From Streptomyces globisporus (GTDB lineage: Bacteria > Actinomycetota > Actinomycetes > Streptomycetales > Streptomycetaceae): 64,000 nt of DNA. The stretch lies in assembly GCA_014649555.1 (NCBI GenBank), contig BMTG01000002.1, positions 62,001 to 126,000 on the forward strand, written 5' to 3'. The notes under the pieces were generated by a model. It worked only from the letters and a program-made list of their open reading frames with translations. It was not told the DNA's origin and made no database searches. The position numbers were made by a program, and so were the translations under genes. Positions 8,429-16,022 of this stretch are shown one piece after another; the first letter of the stretch is position 1, and the number at the start of each line of letters is the position of its first letter.

Positions 8429-9019
8429 ATGACAGTACGGGTGATGTTGATCTCACCGGCGATGAACGCGGCGCTGCGGGAGGCGCGTTTCGACGGCGAC
8501 TCCCCCCTGGACCGGTCCGGCCGGGAGCGTGCGCGGGCCGCCGCCGGTGCGGTGCCGGAGACCGGGCTCGTCCTCAGCGGCCCCTCCGGCCGGTGCCGCG
8601 AGACCGCCGAGGCCCTCGGCCTGGCGGCCCGGACCGAACCGGCCCTGGGCGGCTGGGACCTGGCGGACTGGGCCGGCCGCCGCCTCGACGAGGTGGCCGC
8701 CGCCGAACCCGCGGGGGTCGCGGCCTGGCTCGGCGACCCGTCGGCGGCTCCGCACGGCGGCGAGTCGCTGTGCGACCTGGTGACCAGGACCGGGGCGTGG
8801 CTGGATTCCCTCGGCGGACCGGACGCACCCGGTGCGAGCTTCCTGGCGGTGGCTGAGGCCGCCGTCGTCCGGGCGGCGGTCGTCCACGGCCTGCGCCTGC
8901 CGACGGAGGCGTTCTGGCGGCTGGACGTCGCCCCGCTGACGCTGACCGGACTCAGCGGCCGCTCCGGCCGGTGGAATGTGGGGCTCGGACGCCCGCTCAC
9001 CCCTCCCCCGGTCGGCTGA
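8429..9019 (+). CDS. Histidine-phosphatase-fold protein with lost catalytic residues
   Basis: 196 residues from ATG 8429 (an ATG at 8414 is also possible). Family landmarks are recognisable: LSGPSGRCRETAEALGL matches the SSPxxRAxxTAE block, and HGGESLCDL matches PGGES. The phosphate-binding RHG at the N terminus is replaced by SPA (MLISPAMNAALREARF), however, and the second catalytic His block (usually VSHGGVIR) reads VAEAAVVR. Catalytic His, Arg and second His are therefore all missing, and a phosphatase reaction is unlikely. The gene is divergent from the B12-regulated cbtBA operon. Relatives in that setting include the CobC-type alpha-ribazole phosphatases, so a B12-linked non-catalytic role is conceivable but unproven. 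Confidence 0.7.
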   Translation: MTVRVMLISPAMNAALREARFDGDSPLDRSGRERARAAAGAVPETGLVLSGPSGRCRETAEALGLAARTEPALGGWDLADWAGRRLDEVAAAEPAGVAAWLGDPSAAPHGGESLCDLVTRTGAWLDSLGGPDAPGASFLAVAEAAVVRAAVVHGLRLPTEAFWRLDVAPLTLTGLSGRSGRWNVGLGRPLTPPPVG

Positions 9020-9074
9020 CCGGTACGGCCCGGCGCTCACCGGCAGGCCACCACCCCTCACGGCCGACCGGCCG

Positions 9075-9794
9075 TCACATTCCTTCGCTCTCCCGCCAGT
9101 CGGGGCGGACCAGCACCGCCGTGGCGACGATGCCGTCCTCGACCCGCCAACGCCCGTGCAGCGTCGTGGGCAGGGCCGCATCGGTGAGCAGCAGACGGGC
9201 GGCGAAAGTGCCCTCGGCGGCGGTGGGTCCCTGGGTCCCGTCGCCGCTTCCTGGACTGTCGGTGCGATGGAACGTCAGATCCGCCTGGACAAAGTCGAGT
9301 TCGACACCGGTGACCGGATACCAGGTCTTGAAGACGCTCTCCTTGGCGCTGAACAGGATGCGGTCCCAGTGGATTTCACCCGTGCCCTCCGGCGCGGGCG
9401 GACCGATCCGCTCGCGTTCGGCGGGCAGGGTCACCAACTCCTTCACGCCGGTGGGGAGCGGGGCGTGCGGCTCGGCGTCGATGCCCAGTGACAGCACGTC
9501 CGTCGCGCGGGCCAGCGCGGCCGCCCGGTATCCGACGCAGTGGGTGAGGGTGCCGACGATTCCCTCGGGCCACAGAGGTTTCCCCCGGTGACCGTGGAGT
9601 ACGGCCACGGGTGGCAGGCCGAGTCCGGCCATGGCGCGCCGGGCACAGGCGCGGGCCGTCGCGAAATCGTTCCTGCGTTTGGCCACGCTCTTGGCGATCA
9701 GCGCCTCCTCCTCCGGGAAGAGGGCTCCGTCCGGGACGGTATCCGCACGGGTGGCGGCCGAGGAGACGTCGGCGGGCAGCAACAGCTCGATCAC
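9075..9794 (-). CDS. 4'-phosphopantetheinyl transferase, EntD type
   Basis: 239 residues with all family motifs in order: GKPLWP (71-76), TLTHCVGYRAAA (82-93), GIDAEPH (104-110, Mg-binding Asp/Glu) and FSAKESVFKTWYP (148-160). The enzyme moves phosphopantetheine from coenzyme A to the Ser of carrier proteins in polyketide, peptide or siderophore synthases. The start ATG overlaps the stop of the metallophosphoesterase gene by four bases, so the two are translationally coupled. No carrier-protein gene is in the window, so the partner must be encoded elsewhere. Confidence 0.9.
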   Translation of the reverse strand: MIELLLPADVSSAATRADTVPDGALFPEEEALIAKSVAKRRNDFATARACARRAMAGLGLPPVAVLHGHRGKPLWPEGIVGTLTHCVGYRAAALARATDVLSLGIDAEPHAPLPTGVKELVTLPAERERIGPPAPEGTGEIHWDRILFSAKESVFKTWYPVTGVELDFVQADLTFHRTDSPGSGDGTQGPTAAEGTFAARLLLTDAALPTTLHGRWRVEDGIVATAVLVRPDWRESEGM

Positions 9795-10759
9795 GCGGTG
9801 CCTCCGGGGGTGCGCGGCTGTGCGGACGGTCCGGCCCCGGCCTGTTCCGGCGGGGCGGGCTCACCCTCGTACGGGAGGATCTGCCGCAGCAGCCCGCGCG
9901 GGTGGCCCCGCTCGCGCCACTCCCGGGGGTAGCCGATGGAGACCTCCTCGAAGCGCACTCCGTCGTACCAGGTCGTACGGGGGATGTGGAGGTGGCCGTA
10001 GACGACTGCGGTGACGTTGAAGCGGCGGTGCCAGTCGGCGGTCAGTTCGGTGCCGCACCACTGGGCGAACTCCGGATACCACATCACCGACGTGGGTTCA
10101 CGGACGAGCGGCCAGTGTCCGGCGAGGACGAGGGGTATCTGCGGGTCGTGCTCCGCGAGCCGGCGGCCCGTCTCGGCGACCCGGGCGCGGCACCAGTCCT
10201 CCCGGGTCGGATAGGGGTCGGGGTGCAGGAGGTACTCGTCGTTGCAGACGATGCCGCTCTCGTGCGCGACGGCGAGCGACTCCTCCTTCGTGTGCGTTCC
10301 TGGGGCGCGGAAGGTGTAGTCGTACAGGAGGAAGAGCGGCGCGATCGCCACCGGCCCGTCGGGGCCCGGCCAGAGCGGGAAGGGGTCCTCCGGAGTCGTC
10401 ACCCCGAGCTCCCGGCACAGCTCGACGAGGTGGTCGTAGCGGGCCTGGCCGCGCAGTTGGACCGGGTCCTTGGACACGGTCCACAGCTCGTGGTTGCCCG
10501 GCGTCCAGATCACGTGGGCGAAGCGTTCCGCGAGGAGCCCGAGCGCCCATCGGATGTCCTCGGGCCGCTCCGCCACATCGCCCGCGACGATCAGCCAGTC
10601 CGCGTCGGACGTCGGCTGCAGGGACTCGACGATCGGCCGGTTGTCGCTCACCGCCGCGTGCAGGTCGCTCACGGCCAGCAGACGGCCCCGGCCCGGCTGT
10701 GGGGATCCGTCGCCGGGGGCCGGTGCACCGTGCGGTGCCGGGTCGCTCGGAGGAGTCAT
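9791..10759 (-). CDS. Calcineurin-like metallophosphoesterase
   Basis: 322 residues from ATG 10759 (MTPPSDP); the frame is open to a GTG at 10807 but without a good ribosome-binding site. Metal-site motifs are complete: VSDLHAAV (Asp-x-His), VAGDVAERP (Gly-Asp), PGNHELW (Gly-Asn-His-Glu), LAGHWPL and YGHLHIPRT. It hydrolyses an unknown phosphoester in the cytoplasm; no signal peptide is seen. The stop overlaps the start of the phosphopantetheinyl transferase gene, a pairing that suggests a shared role in coenzyme A or carrier-protein metabolism (inference). Confidence 0.88.
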   Translation of the reverse strand: MTPPSDPAPHGAPAPGDGSPQPGRGRLLAVSDLHAAVSDNRPIVESLQPTSDADWLIVAGDVAERPEDIRWALGLLAERFAHVIWTPGNHELWTVSKDPVQLRGQARYDHLVELCRELGVTTPEDPFPLWPGPDGPVAIAPLFLLYDYTFRAPGTHTKEESLAVAHESGIVCNDEYLLHPDPYPTREDWCRARVAETGRRLAEHDPQIPLVLAGHWPLVREPTSVMWYPEFAQWCGTELTADWHRRFNVTAVVYGHLHIPRTTWYDGVRFEEVSIGYPREWRERGHPRGLLRQILPYEGEPAPPEQAGAGPSAQPRTPGGTA

Positions 10760-10843
10760 GGGCTCTGGTTTCCTGATCTGTCGGCGGTCGTCCGGCTCCG
10801 TCCGCACGGTGGGGAGCCCCTGAGGACGTAGCCTCTCACGCTC

Positions 10844-10908
10844 CCCGCCCGGAACTCCCGGGGTTTCGGGCGCGGCCGCGTCGGCATCCGGGAGTCCCGC
10901 AGGGCGGG
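10844..10908 (-). terminator. Long imperfect hairpin after the PI-PLC-like gene
   Basis: CCCGCCC (10844-10850) pairs with GGGCGGG (10902-10908), and an inner 11-base arm at 10851-10861 pairs with 10888-10898 with one mismatch. The loop is 26 bases. It starts 11 bases after the stop codon at 10919 on the minus strand. Confidence 0.6.
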
Positions 10909-10918
10909 CATCGTGCCG

Positions 10919-13138
10919 TCAGTCGCCCTGTATGCGGCGGGAGTTCAGTTCGTTCACCGCTCCGAGCGCGTCGCCGATCGTCGTGTAGTCGACGGCGATG
11001 AAGGTGACCGGGCTGCCGCGCTCCGCCTCGCAGGCCCGGGTCCGCTCCAGGACCCAGTCGCGGGCGTTGACACGACCGGCGTCCAGGCGGCTTCCGCCGG
11101 CGTTCGTGATGAAGTGGTTGAGCAGGAAGAGCTGCTTGCCCGTGCCGCCGCGGTTGGGAGCGCAGGTCATGTCGGAGGGGCTGCGGAAGGCGAACGGGGT
11201 CTCCATGCCGTACCGGTAGAAGTTGCGGTACCAGGGGGCCGGGCCGTCGGCCTTCTCGGCGAACACCACCAGCCTGCGGTCGCTGTCGATCATCTCCTCC
11301 AGGGTGGGCCACGGAGCGTCCGGGTCCGCGTCGGGAGTGTGCAGGAGGTCGTCCAGGCCGGCCGCGTGGAACGCCTTTCCGGTGTCCTCGGGGCTGATGT
11401 CGTCCTGGACGATGAGCGTCACGATCTCGGTGGGGTGGGCGCGCAGCCACTCGCCGATGTCCTCCAGGGCCGGGACCAGCTCGATGGCCCCGGCGCGGCA
11501 GACACCGTGACAGAGCCACAGGCCCTCGCGCGACGGATTGGCCTTGTCGATGGCGCCGGTGATCAGGCGCCGCTGCTCGGGGGTGAACTCCGGGGAATCG
11601 AGCCGTGCGGCGATGTCCTGGGGGGTCTCCCAGCGGTACGTGTCCAGTTGGAGGGCCCGGACCCCCGTGTTGAGCTGGGTGGTGATGTCGGGGTCCTGCA
11701 GTGGGCCGATGAACCGGTCGGCGGTGGTCGACATGGCGTTGTGCGAGGTGAGGTAGGCGGCTTCGTCGTAGCGCAGGTCGCACAGGCGGCTGCTGCCCAG
11801 GCACTGGCGGGGCGCGGAGGGGCCGAACACGGGTGGCACGACCAGGACGCCGGCCAGCGCGGCACAGGCCACTCCCGCCGCCGTCGTCCGCACGGCCGTC
11901 GGGGTCGGCGTCGGCATCCGGTCGGGGCGCACCAGCAGCACCCAGCCCGCGGCTGTGAGGAGTACGCCGCCGACAAGGGCCGCGAGCGCGGCGCCAAGTC
12001 CGGTGGTCACCGCCTGGTTCACGGCGTTGCGCTGGAGGTCGTCGACGAGCGAGGTGACGCTCGGGGTCCACGAGGACGGTGGGGCGAACAGGCGCCCGCC
12101 GGTGATCAGCCGGGCCAGGAGCACGGCCGCACCGGTCAGGACGCCCGCGCAGGCGAGCGCCTGACCAAGCCGTATCAGCCTGCGGGCGGGGGTGACGGGA
12201 CCGGTGAACCAGAGGATCACGAGGGCGGCGAGCGCGAGGGTGAGGGCGAGGGCCTGGACCAGGGTGAGGAGCCTGATGGTGTCGCGGGCCTCTTCCAGGG
12301 CGCCGAGGTCCGCCCCGGCGGCGGTCAGGGTGCCGGTGAGATCCCACGTACCGTCCTGGAGGGTGGTACGGAGGTCCGCGGCCGCGCTGCGGGAGCCGTC
12401 GGAGAGCGCGGCGGCGGCGGTGGCGGCCAGCGCGGTCGACACGTCTCCTTCGCCCAGTGCCACCTCGATCTCGGGGCGCAGCGCGGTCCGCTGCTGCTCC
12501 GGTACGGCCGTGAGGAGGGCGTCGGCGGCGCGGTCGGCCTGGTCCTCGGTGAGCGGCAGCCTGGGCAGCTCGGGGGCCCGGCCCTCCTTGAGGTCGTCGA
12601 GCCCCGAGGCCAGGTCGGCGGTGAACCGTTCGAAGTCGGGCTGGTCCCGGCCCTGGACATGGGCCACCAGGTCGCCGAAGTAGACGCGCGCGAGATCGGC
12701 GAGGTTCTCCAGCACCGGGGCCAGGTCGACGGTCAGCCGGAGCTCGTCGCGGTCGCCGCGCAGATAGCCGGTCACCGCCTCGATCTGCTGGTCGGTCAGG
12801 GCCCGGACCGTGGCGGGCGGCAGCACGACCTTGATGTTCGACGTCACCAGCGCCTCGGGCACGGGCAGCTGGGCGAGCAGATCGCGGGTGACGGGCGAGA
12901 TCTCCGGGTCGACGAGCACCTCGCCGTAGAGGCGGTCGTAGGCCGACTCCTCGTCCAGCACCGCCTGGTAGAAGCCGGGTGAGGCGACCGTGGAGCGAAC
13001 GGTCGCGGTCAGCGCGACCGTGCTCACGCACAGGACGGCGAGGAGGAAGGCGAGCACCGGCACGAGGCGAACGAAGCGGCGCGCGGGCGAGGGGCCTCGC
13101 ACGGGCCCGAGCGGGTTCGCGATCGGTTCGGCGCTCAC
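10919..13138 (-). CDS. Membrane protein with C-terminal PI-PLC-X-like phosphodiesterase domain
   Basis: 739 residues from GTG 13138. A hydrophobic segment lies at about 25-45 (VPVLAFLLAVLCVSTVAL), followed by a long polar region (50-300) and four more membrane segments between about 300 and 445. The C-terminal third (from about 455) is a PI-PLC-X-like fold: YLTSHNAMST (first catalytic His), GVRALQLDTY, LCHGVC (second His block) and TEIVTLIVQDD. Such enzymes cleave phosphodiester bonds of inositol or glycerophosphodiester lipids. With an N-terminal helix first and the catalytic part last, the domain probably faces outside (inference). The gene is followed by a long hairpin and has no operon partner. 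Confidence 0.8.
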   Translation of the reverse strand: MSAEPIANPLGPVRGPSPARRFVRLVPVLAFLLAVLCVSTVALTATVRSTVASPGFYQAVLDEESAYDRLYGEVLVDPEISPVTRDLLAQLPVPEALVTSNIKVVLPPATVRALTDQQIEAVTGYLRGDRDELRLTVDLAPVLENLADLARVYFGDLVAHVQGRDQPDFERFTADLASGLDDLKEGRAPELPRLPLTEDQADRAADALLTAVPEQQRTALRPEIEVALGEGDVSTALAATAAAALSDGSRSAAADLRTTLQDGTWDLTGTLTAAGADLGALEEARDTIRLLTLVQALALTLALAALVILWFTGPVTPARRLIRLGQALACAGVLTGAAVLLARLITGGRLFAPPSSWTPSVTSLVDDLQRNAVNQAVTTGLGAALAALVGGVLLTAAGWVLLVRPDRMPTPTPTAVRTTAAGVACAALAGVLVVPPVFGPSAPRQCLGSSRLCDLRYDEAAYLTSHNAMSTTADRFIGPLQDPDITTQLNTGVRALQLDTYRWETPQDIAARLDSPEFTPEQRRLITGAIDKANPSREGLWLCHGVCRAGAIELVPALEDIGEWLRAHPTEIVTLIVQDDISPEDTGKAFHAAGLDDLLHTPDADPDAPWPTLEEMIDSDRRLVVFAEKADGPAPWYRNFYRYGMETPFAFRSPSDMTCAPNRGGTGKQLFLLNHFITNAGGSRLDAGRVNARDWVLERTRACEAERGSPVTFIAVDYTTIGDALGAVNELNSRRIQGD

Positions 13139-13207
13139 CCACCCAGCCTATGCGGAATATCAGCTTTTATGCATGAATGATGAGAATCAGGAGCTGAGGA
13201 GCCCGCC

Positions 13208-14095
13208 GTGCACCCCGTCCACCTGGCCGTGCTGATGACGAGTCACGACCACCGCGCGCGGACGCTGTCCGCGTTGCGCGCCCTGGAGGAGCAGCGCGGT
13301 CTCCCCGTCTGGACGACGCTGGGTGTGCATCTCGTGGACACCGGCAGCACCGACGGTACGCCGGAGGCGGTCCGGCTGCGCCATCCGGCGGTGGAGGTCA
13401 TGTCGGTGGGCGCGGACGTCTCCCGCAACCAGGCGCTGCGCATCGCGAGCCGGAACAGCCGCAGCGGCGGCGGGGGCGGCGGCCCGCTCGGCGGCACCCC
13501 GGGCGGGCCGAGCCACGCATGGACGCATCAGCTGTGGCTCGACGACGCCGTGGAGCTGTTCCCGGATGCCCTCGCGACGCTGTTGCGCACCTCGGAAGCG
13601 GCCGGTTCCGAGGCGGTCGTCGTCGGCGCGGTGCGCAACGCGTACGGGGACACGGTGTACTCCGGCCGGCGGGGCCGGTCCCTGACGCTCGTCGAGCCCG
13701 GCGCGCACCGGCCCGAGCGCTGCGACACGTACGACGGACGGGTGGTCCTGGTGCCCCGTGCGGTGTACGACGTCGTCGGCGACCCCGACAAGGTCTTCCG
13801 CCACCGGATGGGCGACTACGACCACGGCCGGCGCGCGCGACGGGCCGGGGTGGCCGCGTTCGTCGCACCGGGCCATGCCGGTGAGTGTGTGGGCAGGCCG
13901 GCTGCTCCCGGGAGCCGGGAGCCGGGGATCGGCGTCCGGGAGGCGCTGCGCCGGGTGACCTCCGTGCGGGAGCTGCCGCCGCGCCAGTGGTGGGTGTACT
14001 GCCTGCGGCACACCTGGCCGTGGGCGCCGTATCTGATGGTCTCCCCGTACGCGCGCACCGCGGCCCGCGCGACGGTCGGGCGGCTGCGGGGGTGA
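13208..14095 (+). CDS. Glycosyltransferase family 2-like protein
   Basis: 295 residues from GTG 13208, with AGGAGCTGAGGAG upstream. The GT-A fold is visible: HLAVLMTSHDHRARTLSALRAL, VDTGSTDGTPEAV, then WLDDAVELFPDAL, which replaces the usual DDD/LNDD metal-binding block. A Gly-rich insert (about residues 84-100) lies between the nucleotide-binding part and the acidic motif. A downstream WWVYCLRHTWPWAPYL segment suggests membrane contact. Acceptor and sugar are unknown; the convergent neighbour is a membrane sugar-phosphate transferase, which hints at cell-surface glycan work. Confidence 0.75.
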   Translation: MHPVHLAVLMTSHDHRARTLSALRALEEQRGLPVWTTLGVHLVDTGSTDGTPEAVRLRHPAVEVMSVGADVSRNQALRIASRNSRSGGGGGGPLGGTPGGPSHAWTHQLWLDDAVELFPDALATLLRTSEAAGSEAVVVGAVRNAYGDTVYSGRRGRSLTLVEPGAHRPERCDTYDGRVVLVPRAVYDVVGDPDKVFRHRMGDYDHGRRARRAGVAAFVAPGHAGECVGRPAAPGSREPGIGVREALRRVTSVRELPPRQWWVYCLRHTWPWAPYLMVSPYARTAARATVGRLRG

Positions 14096-14114
14096 CCCCG
14101 GTGGGCGGGCGGTG

Positions 14115-15401
14115 TCAGCCCCGTTCGGCCGCGGCCGTAGCGGTTTCGGCCACGGGTCGGCCGGTGGGCGGAGGCGGGACGGTGGGGTGCCCCGCGGCGG
14201 TCCTGGCGGCGGCGGAGGCGCCCTGGCCTGGAGCCGAGCCCTTGGCGCCCGGTGCGGAGGCCGCGGCGGGGATCGTGGCGTCGGACGCCTCTGTGCGCCG
14301 GGCGGCGGCCGTACGGGGCGGGGTCGAACCGGACGAAGTCGTACGGGAGTGAGTCACGCCGGTCGAGGCCGTACGGGGTGGGGTCGTACGGGAGGAGCCC
14401 GTGCGGGGCGGGGCGTGCGCCGGGATCCTCAGCAGGGCGAACACCGCGGCCGCCGTCCCCGCGAGCGGCAGGAGGAGGAACGCGGGGTGCAGCAGCTCCG
14501 CGTACACCAGGGCCCCGGTCGCCACGGGCACCGCAGCCCACAGCGCGGTCAGGACCGCGGTGCCCGGCACGGTGACACGGACCCGGCGAAGGCGGTGCGC
14601 GATGTGGTCATCCGCGTCGCGCAGCGGGGAACGCGCCGCGCGGCGGCGTGAGATCAGGACCAGGGCGCTGTCGGCGAGGGCCACCGTGGCCAGGGCCGGC
14701 AGCGCGGCCCACGCGGCGCGGCCCGACGGGGCGGCCGCCTGGATCAGCGCGCCGGAGGCGGCCAGGGCGAATCCGGTGAACTGCGCACCGGCCGCGCCGA
14801 GCCGGAGGCGTGCGGGGTGCCAGGTGTGGCGCAGGAAGCCGGCGAGGCCCGCCACCAGGGTCGTCGGCAGCAGCGCGAGAGCGGGGTCTCCGCCGACGAG
14901 GGCGCAGGTGAGCAGTCCGGCGGCGGTGACCAGTCCGACGGCGGTGAGCAGCCCGTCTGCGTGGTCGAGCAGGGCGAAGGCGTTGGTGACGAGGACGATC
15001 CAGAGCGCGGCCAGGATGCCCGCCGCCGGTGAGAGCCCGGCCAGGCAGACGACGAGGATCGCGGCGGCGATCTGAACGCCGAGACGCAGGGCGGCCCACA
15101 GGGGCTTCAGATCGTGGACGAGACCGAGGGCCGCCACGATCCCGGCCCCGGCGAGCAGCCCTCCGACGGAGCCCGCGGCATCGTCCGCCGCACCGAGCCA
15201 CAGGGCCACGCCGGTCGCCGTGCCGACACCGAGCACGGCCGTCGCGCCGCCCGTCCTGCGCAGTGCCTCGGCCCGTGGCGCACGCCCGCCCGGTTCGTCC
15301 GGGACGTGGGGGCGGAGCGCCACGCGGCGGGCACTCCTGGCGAGTGCGACCGTGATGAACAGCGCGGCCACACCGGAGGCGATGATCCCCAGCACGTTCA
15401 C
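14115..15401 (-). CDS. MraY/WecA-type sugar-phosphate transferase with repeat tail
   Basis: 428 residues from GTG 15401 (AGGAAAGG upstream); the frame extends to 15467 without a signal for initiation. Residues 1-300 hold about nine membrane segments and the family signature LVHDLKPLW and NAFALLDHADGLLTAV (the MraY NxxNLxDGxDGL block with changes). Family members move a sugar-1-phosphate from a nucleotide sugar to a polyprenyl phosphate. The last roughly 110 residues are a low-complexity Arg/Thr/Pro/Ser/Ala tail with a repeated PPRT and SRTT unit, probably cytoplasmic and disordered. Substitutions in the LDG block leave activity uncertain. Confidence 0.75.
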   Translation of the reverse strand: MNVLGIIASGVAALFITVALARSARRVALRPHVPDEPGGRAPRAEALRRTGGATAVLGVGTATGVALWLGAADDAAGSVGGLLAGAGIVAALGLVHDLKPLWAALRLGVQIAAAILVVCLAGLSPAAGILAALWIVLVTNAFALLDHADGLLTAVGLVTAAGLLTCALVGGDPALALLPTTLVAGLAGFLRHTWHPARLRLGAAGAQFTGFALAASGALIQAAAPSGRAAWAALPALATVALADSALVLISRRRAARSPLRDADDHIAHRLRRVRVTVPGTAVLTALWAAVPVATGALVYAELLHPAFLLLPLAGTAAAVFALLRIPAHAPPRTGSSRTTPPRTASTGVTHSRTTSSGSTPPRTAAARRTEASDATIPAAASAPGAKGSAPGQGASAAARTAAGHPTVPPPPTGRPVAETATAAAERG

Positions 15402-15654
15402 CTGCCCTGCCTTTCCTCGTTCGTGACCTGCCGCCCGGTCCCCCGCCGGTGGTGGGTCGGGGGACACAGGACGCCACCCGGGTGGCGTTTCTCCCCAACC
15501 TACGGGCCAATGCCCCGATTCACCCTAAATAACACGAAAAGGGCAAGGTATTGTTCTGCTGCCCGCTCGTGGGGTGACATGCCTCGACCGGCCGGCGGAC
15601 CCCAAGGGGGCGCGGATCTACCGGAGTTGGGAGGCACTGGCGGCGGAGGGGCCG

Positions 15655-16005
15655 TCAGCCGCCGGAGCACCGTTCGGCGTTGCGCTCGGCGGCGGCGTGC
15701 CACCAGCGCGGCGGGGAGGGTGCGGTGATCACCAAGGTGGGCTGATCGGGGTGCAGGCCCAGGGCGTGCAGCGTGGCGGCGTCGACCCGGACGGTGTACC
15801 AGCCGCGCCAGTGCCCGTCCGCGCCGATGCCGCAGGCGAGATCGCGGCGGATCAGCTCACCGGCGAAGGGCATCCAGTCGATGCCGCGGTCACGCAGTCA
15901 AGCGCGGAGGGCCGCCGGGGGCCGCGGGCAGCCCGGCAGGTTCTCGTACGACACGACCGACACCCACGCGGCGTCCGTCCCGCTCTCCCTCTTATCCGTA
16001 CGCAT
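15655..16005 (-). pseudogene. Uncharacterised small gene interrupted by an in-frame UGA
   Basis: From ATG 16005 the frame reads 35 codons, meets TGA at 15898-15900, and continues in the same frame for 81 codons to 15655. Both halves look like one protein: PGCPRPPAALRA, stop, LRDRGIDWMPFAGELIRRD and on to GWYTVRVDAATLHALGLHPDQP. A single C-to-T change in an Arg CGA codon would explain the stop. An ATG (15873) after the stop could allow a 72-residue product. The gene starts 17 bases after the amidohydrolase stop, probably in the same transcript. I do not recognise the family. Confidence 0.65.
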
Positions 16006-16022
16006 GGCGTCGAGCGTAGCCG

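Noticed and set aside
15898-15900. Selenocysteine reading of the in-frame UGA
   Set aside because: No selenoprotein family match, no stem-loop right after the codon was evident, and the context suggests an original Arg codon.
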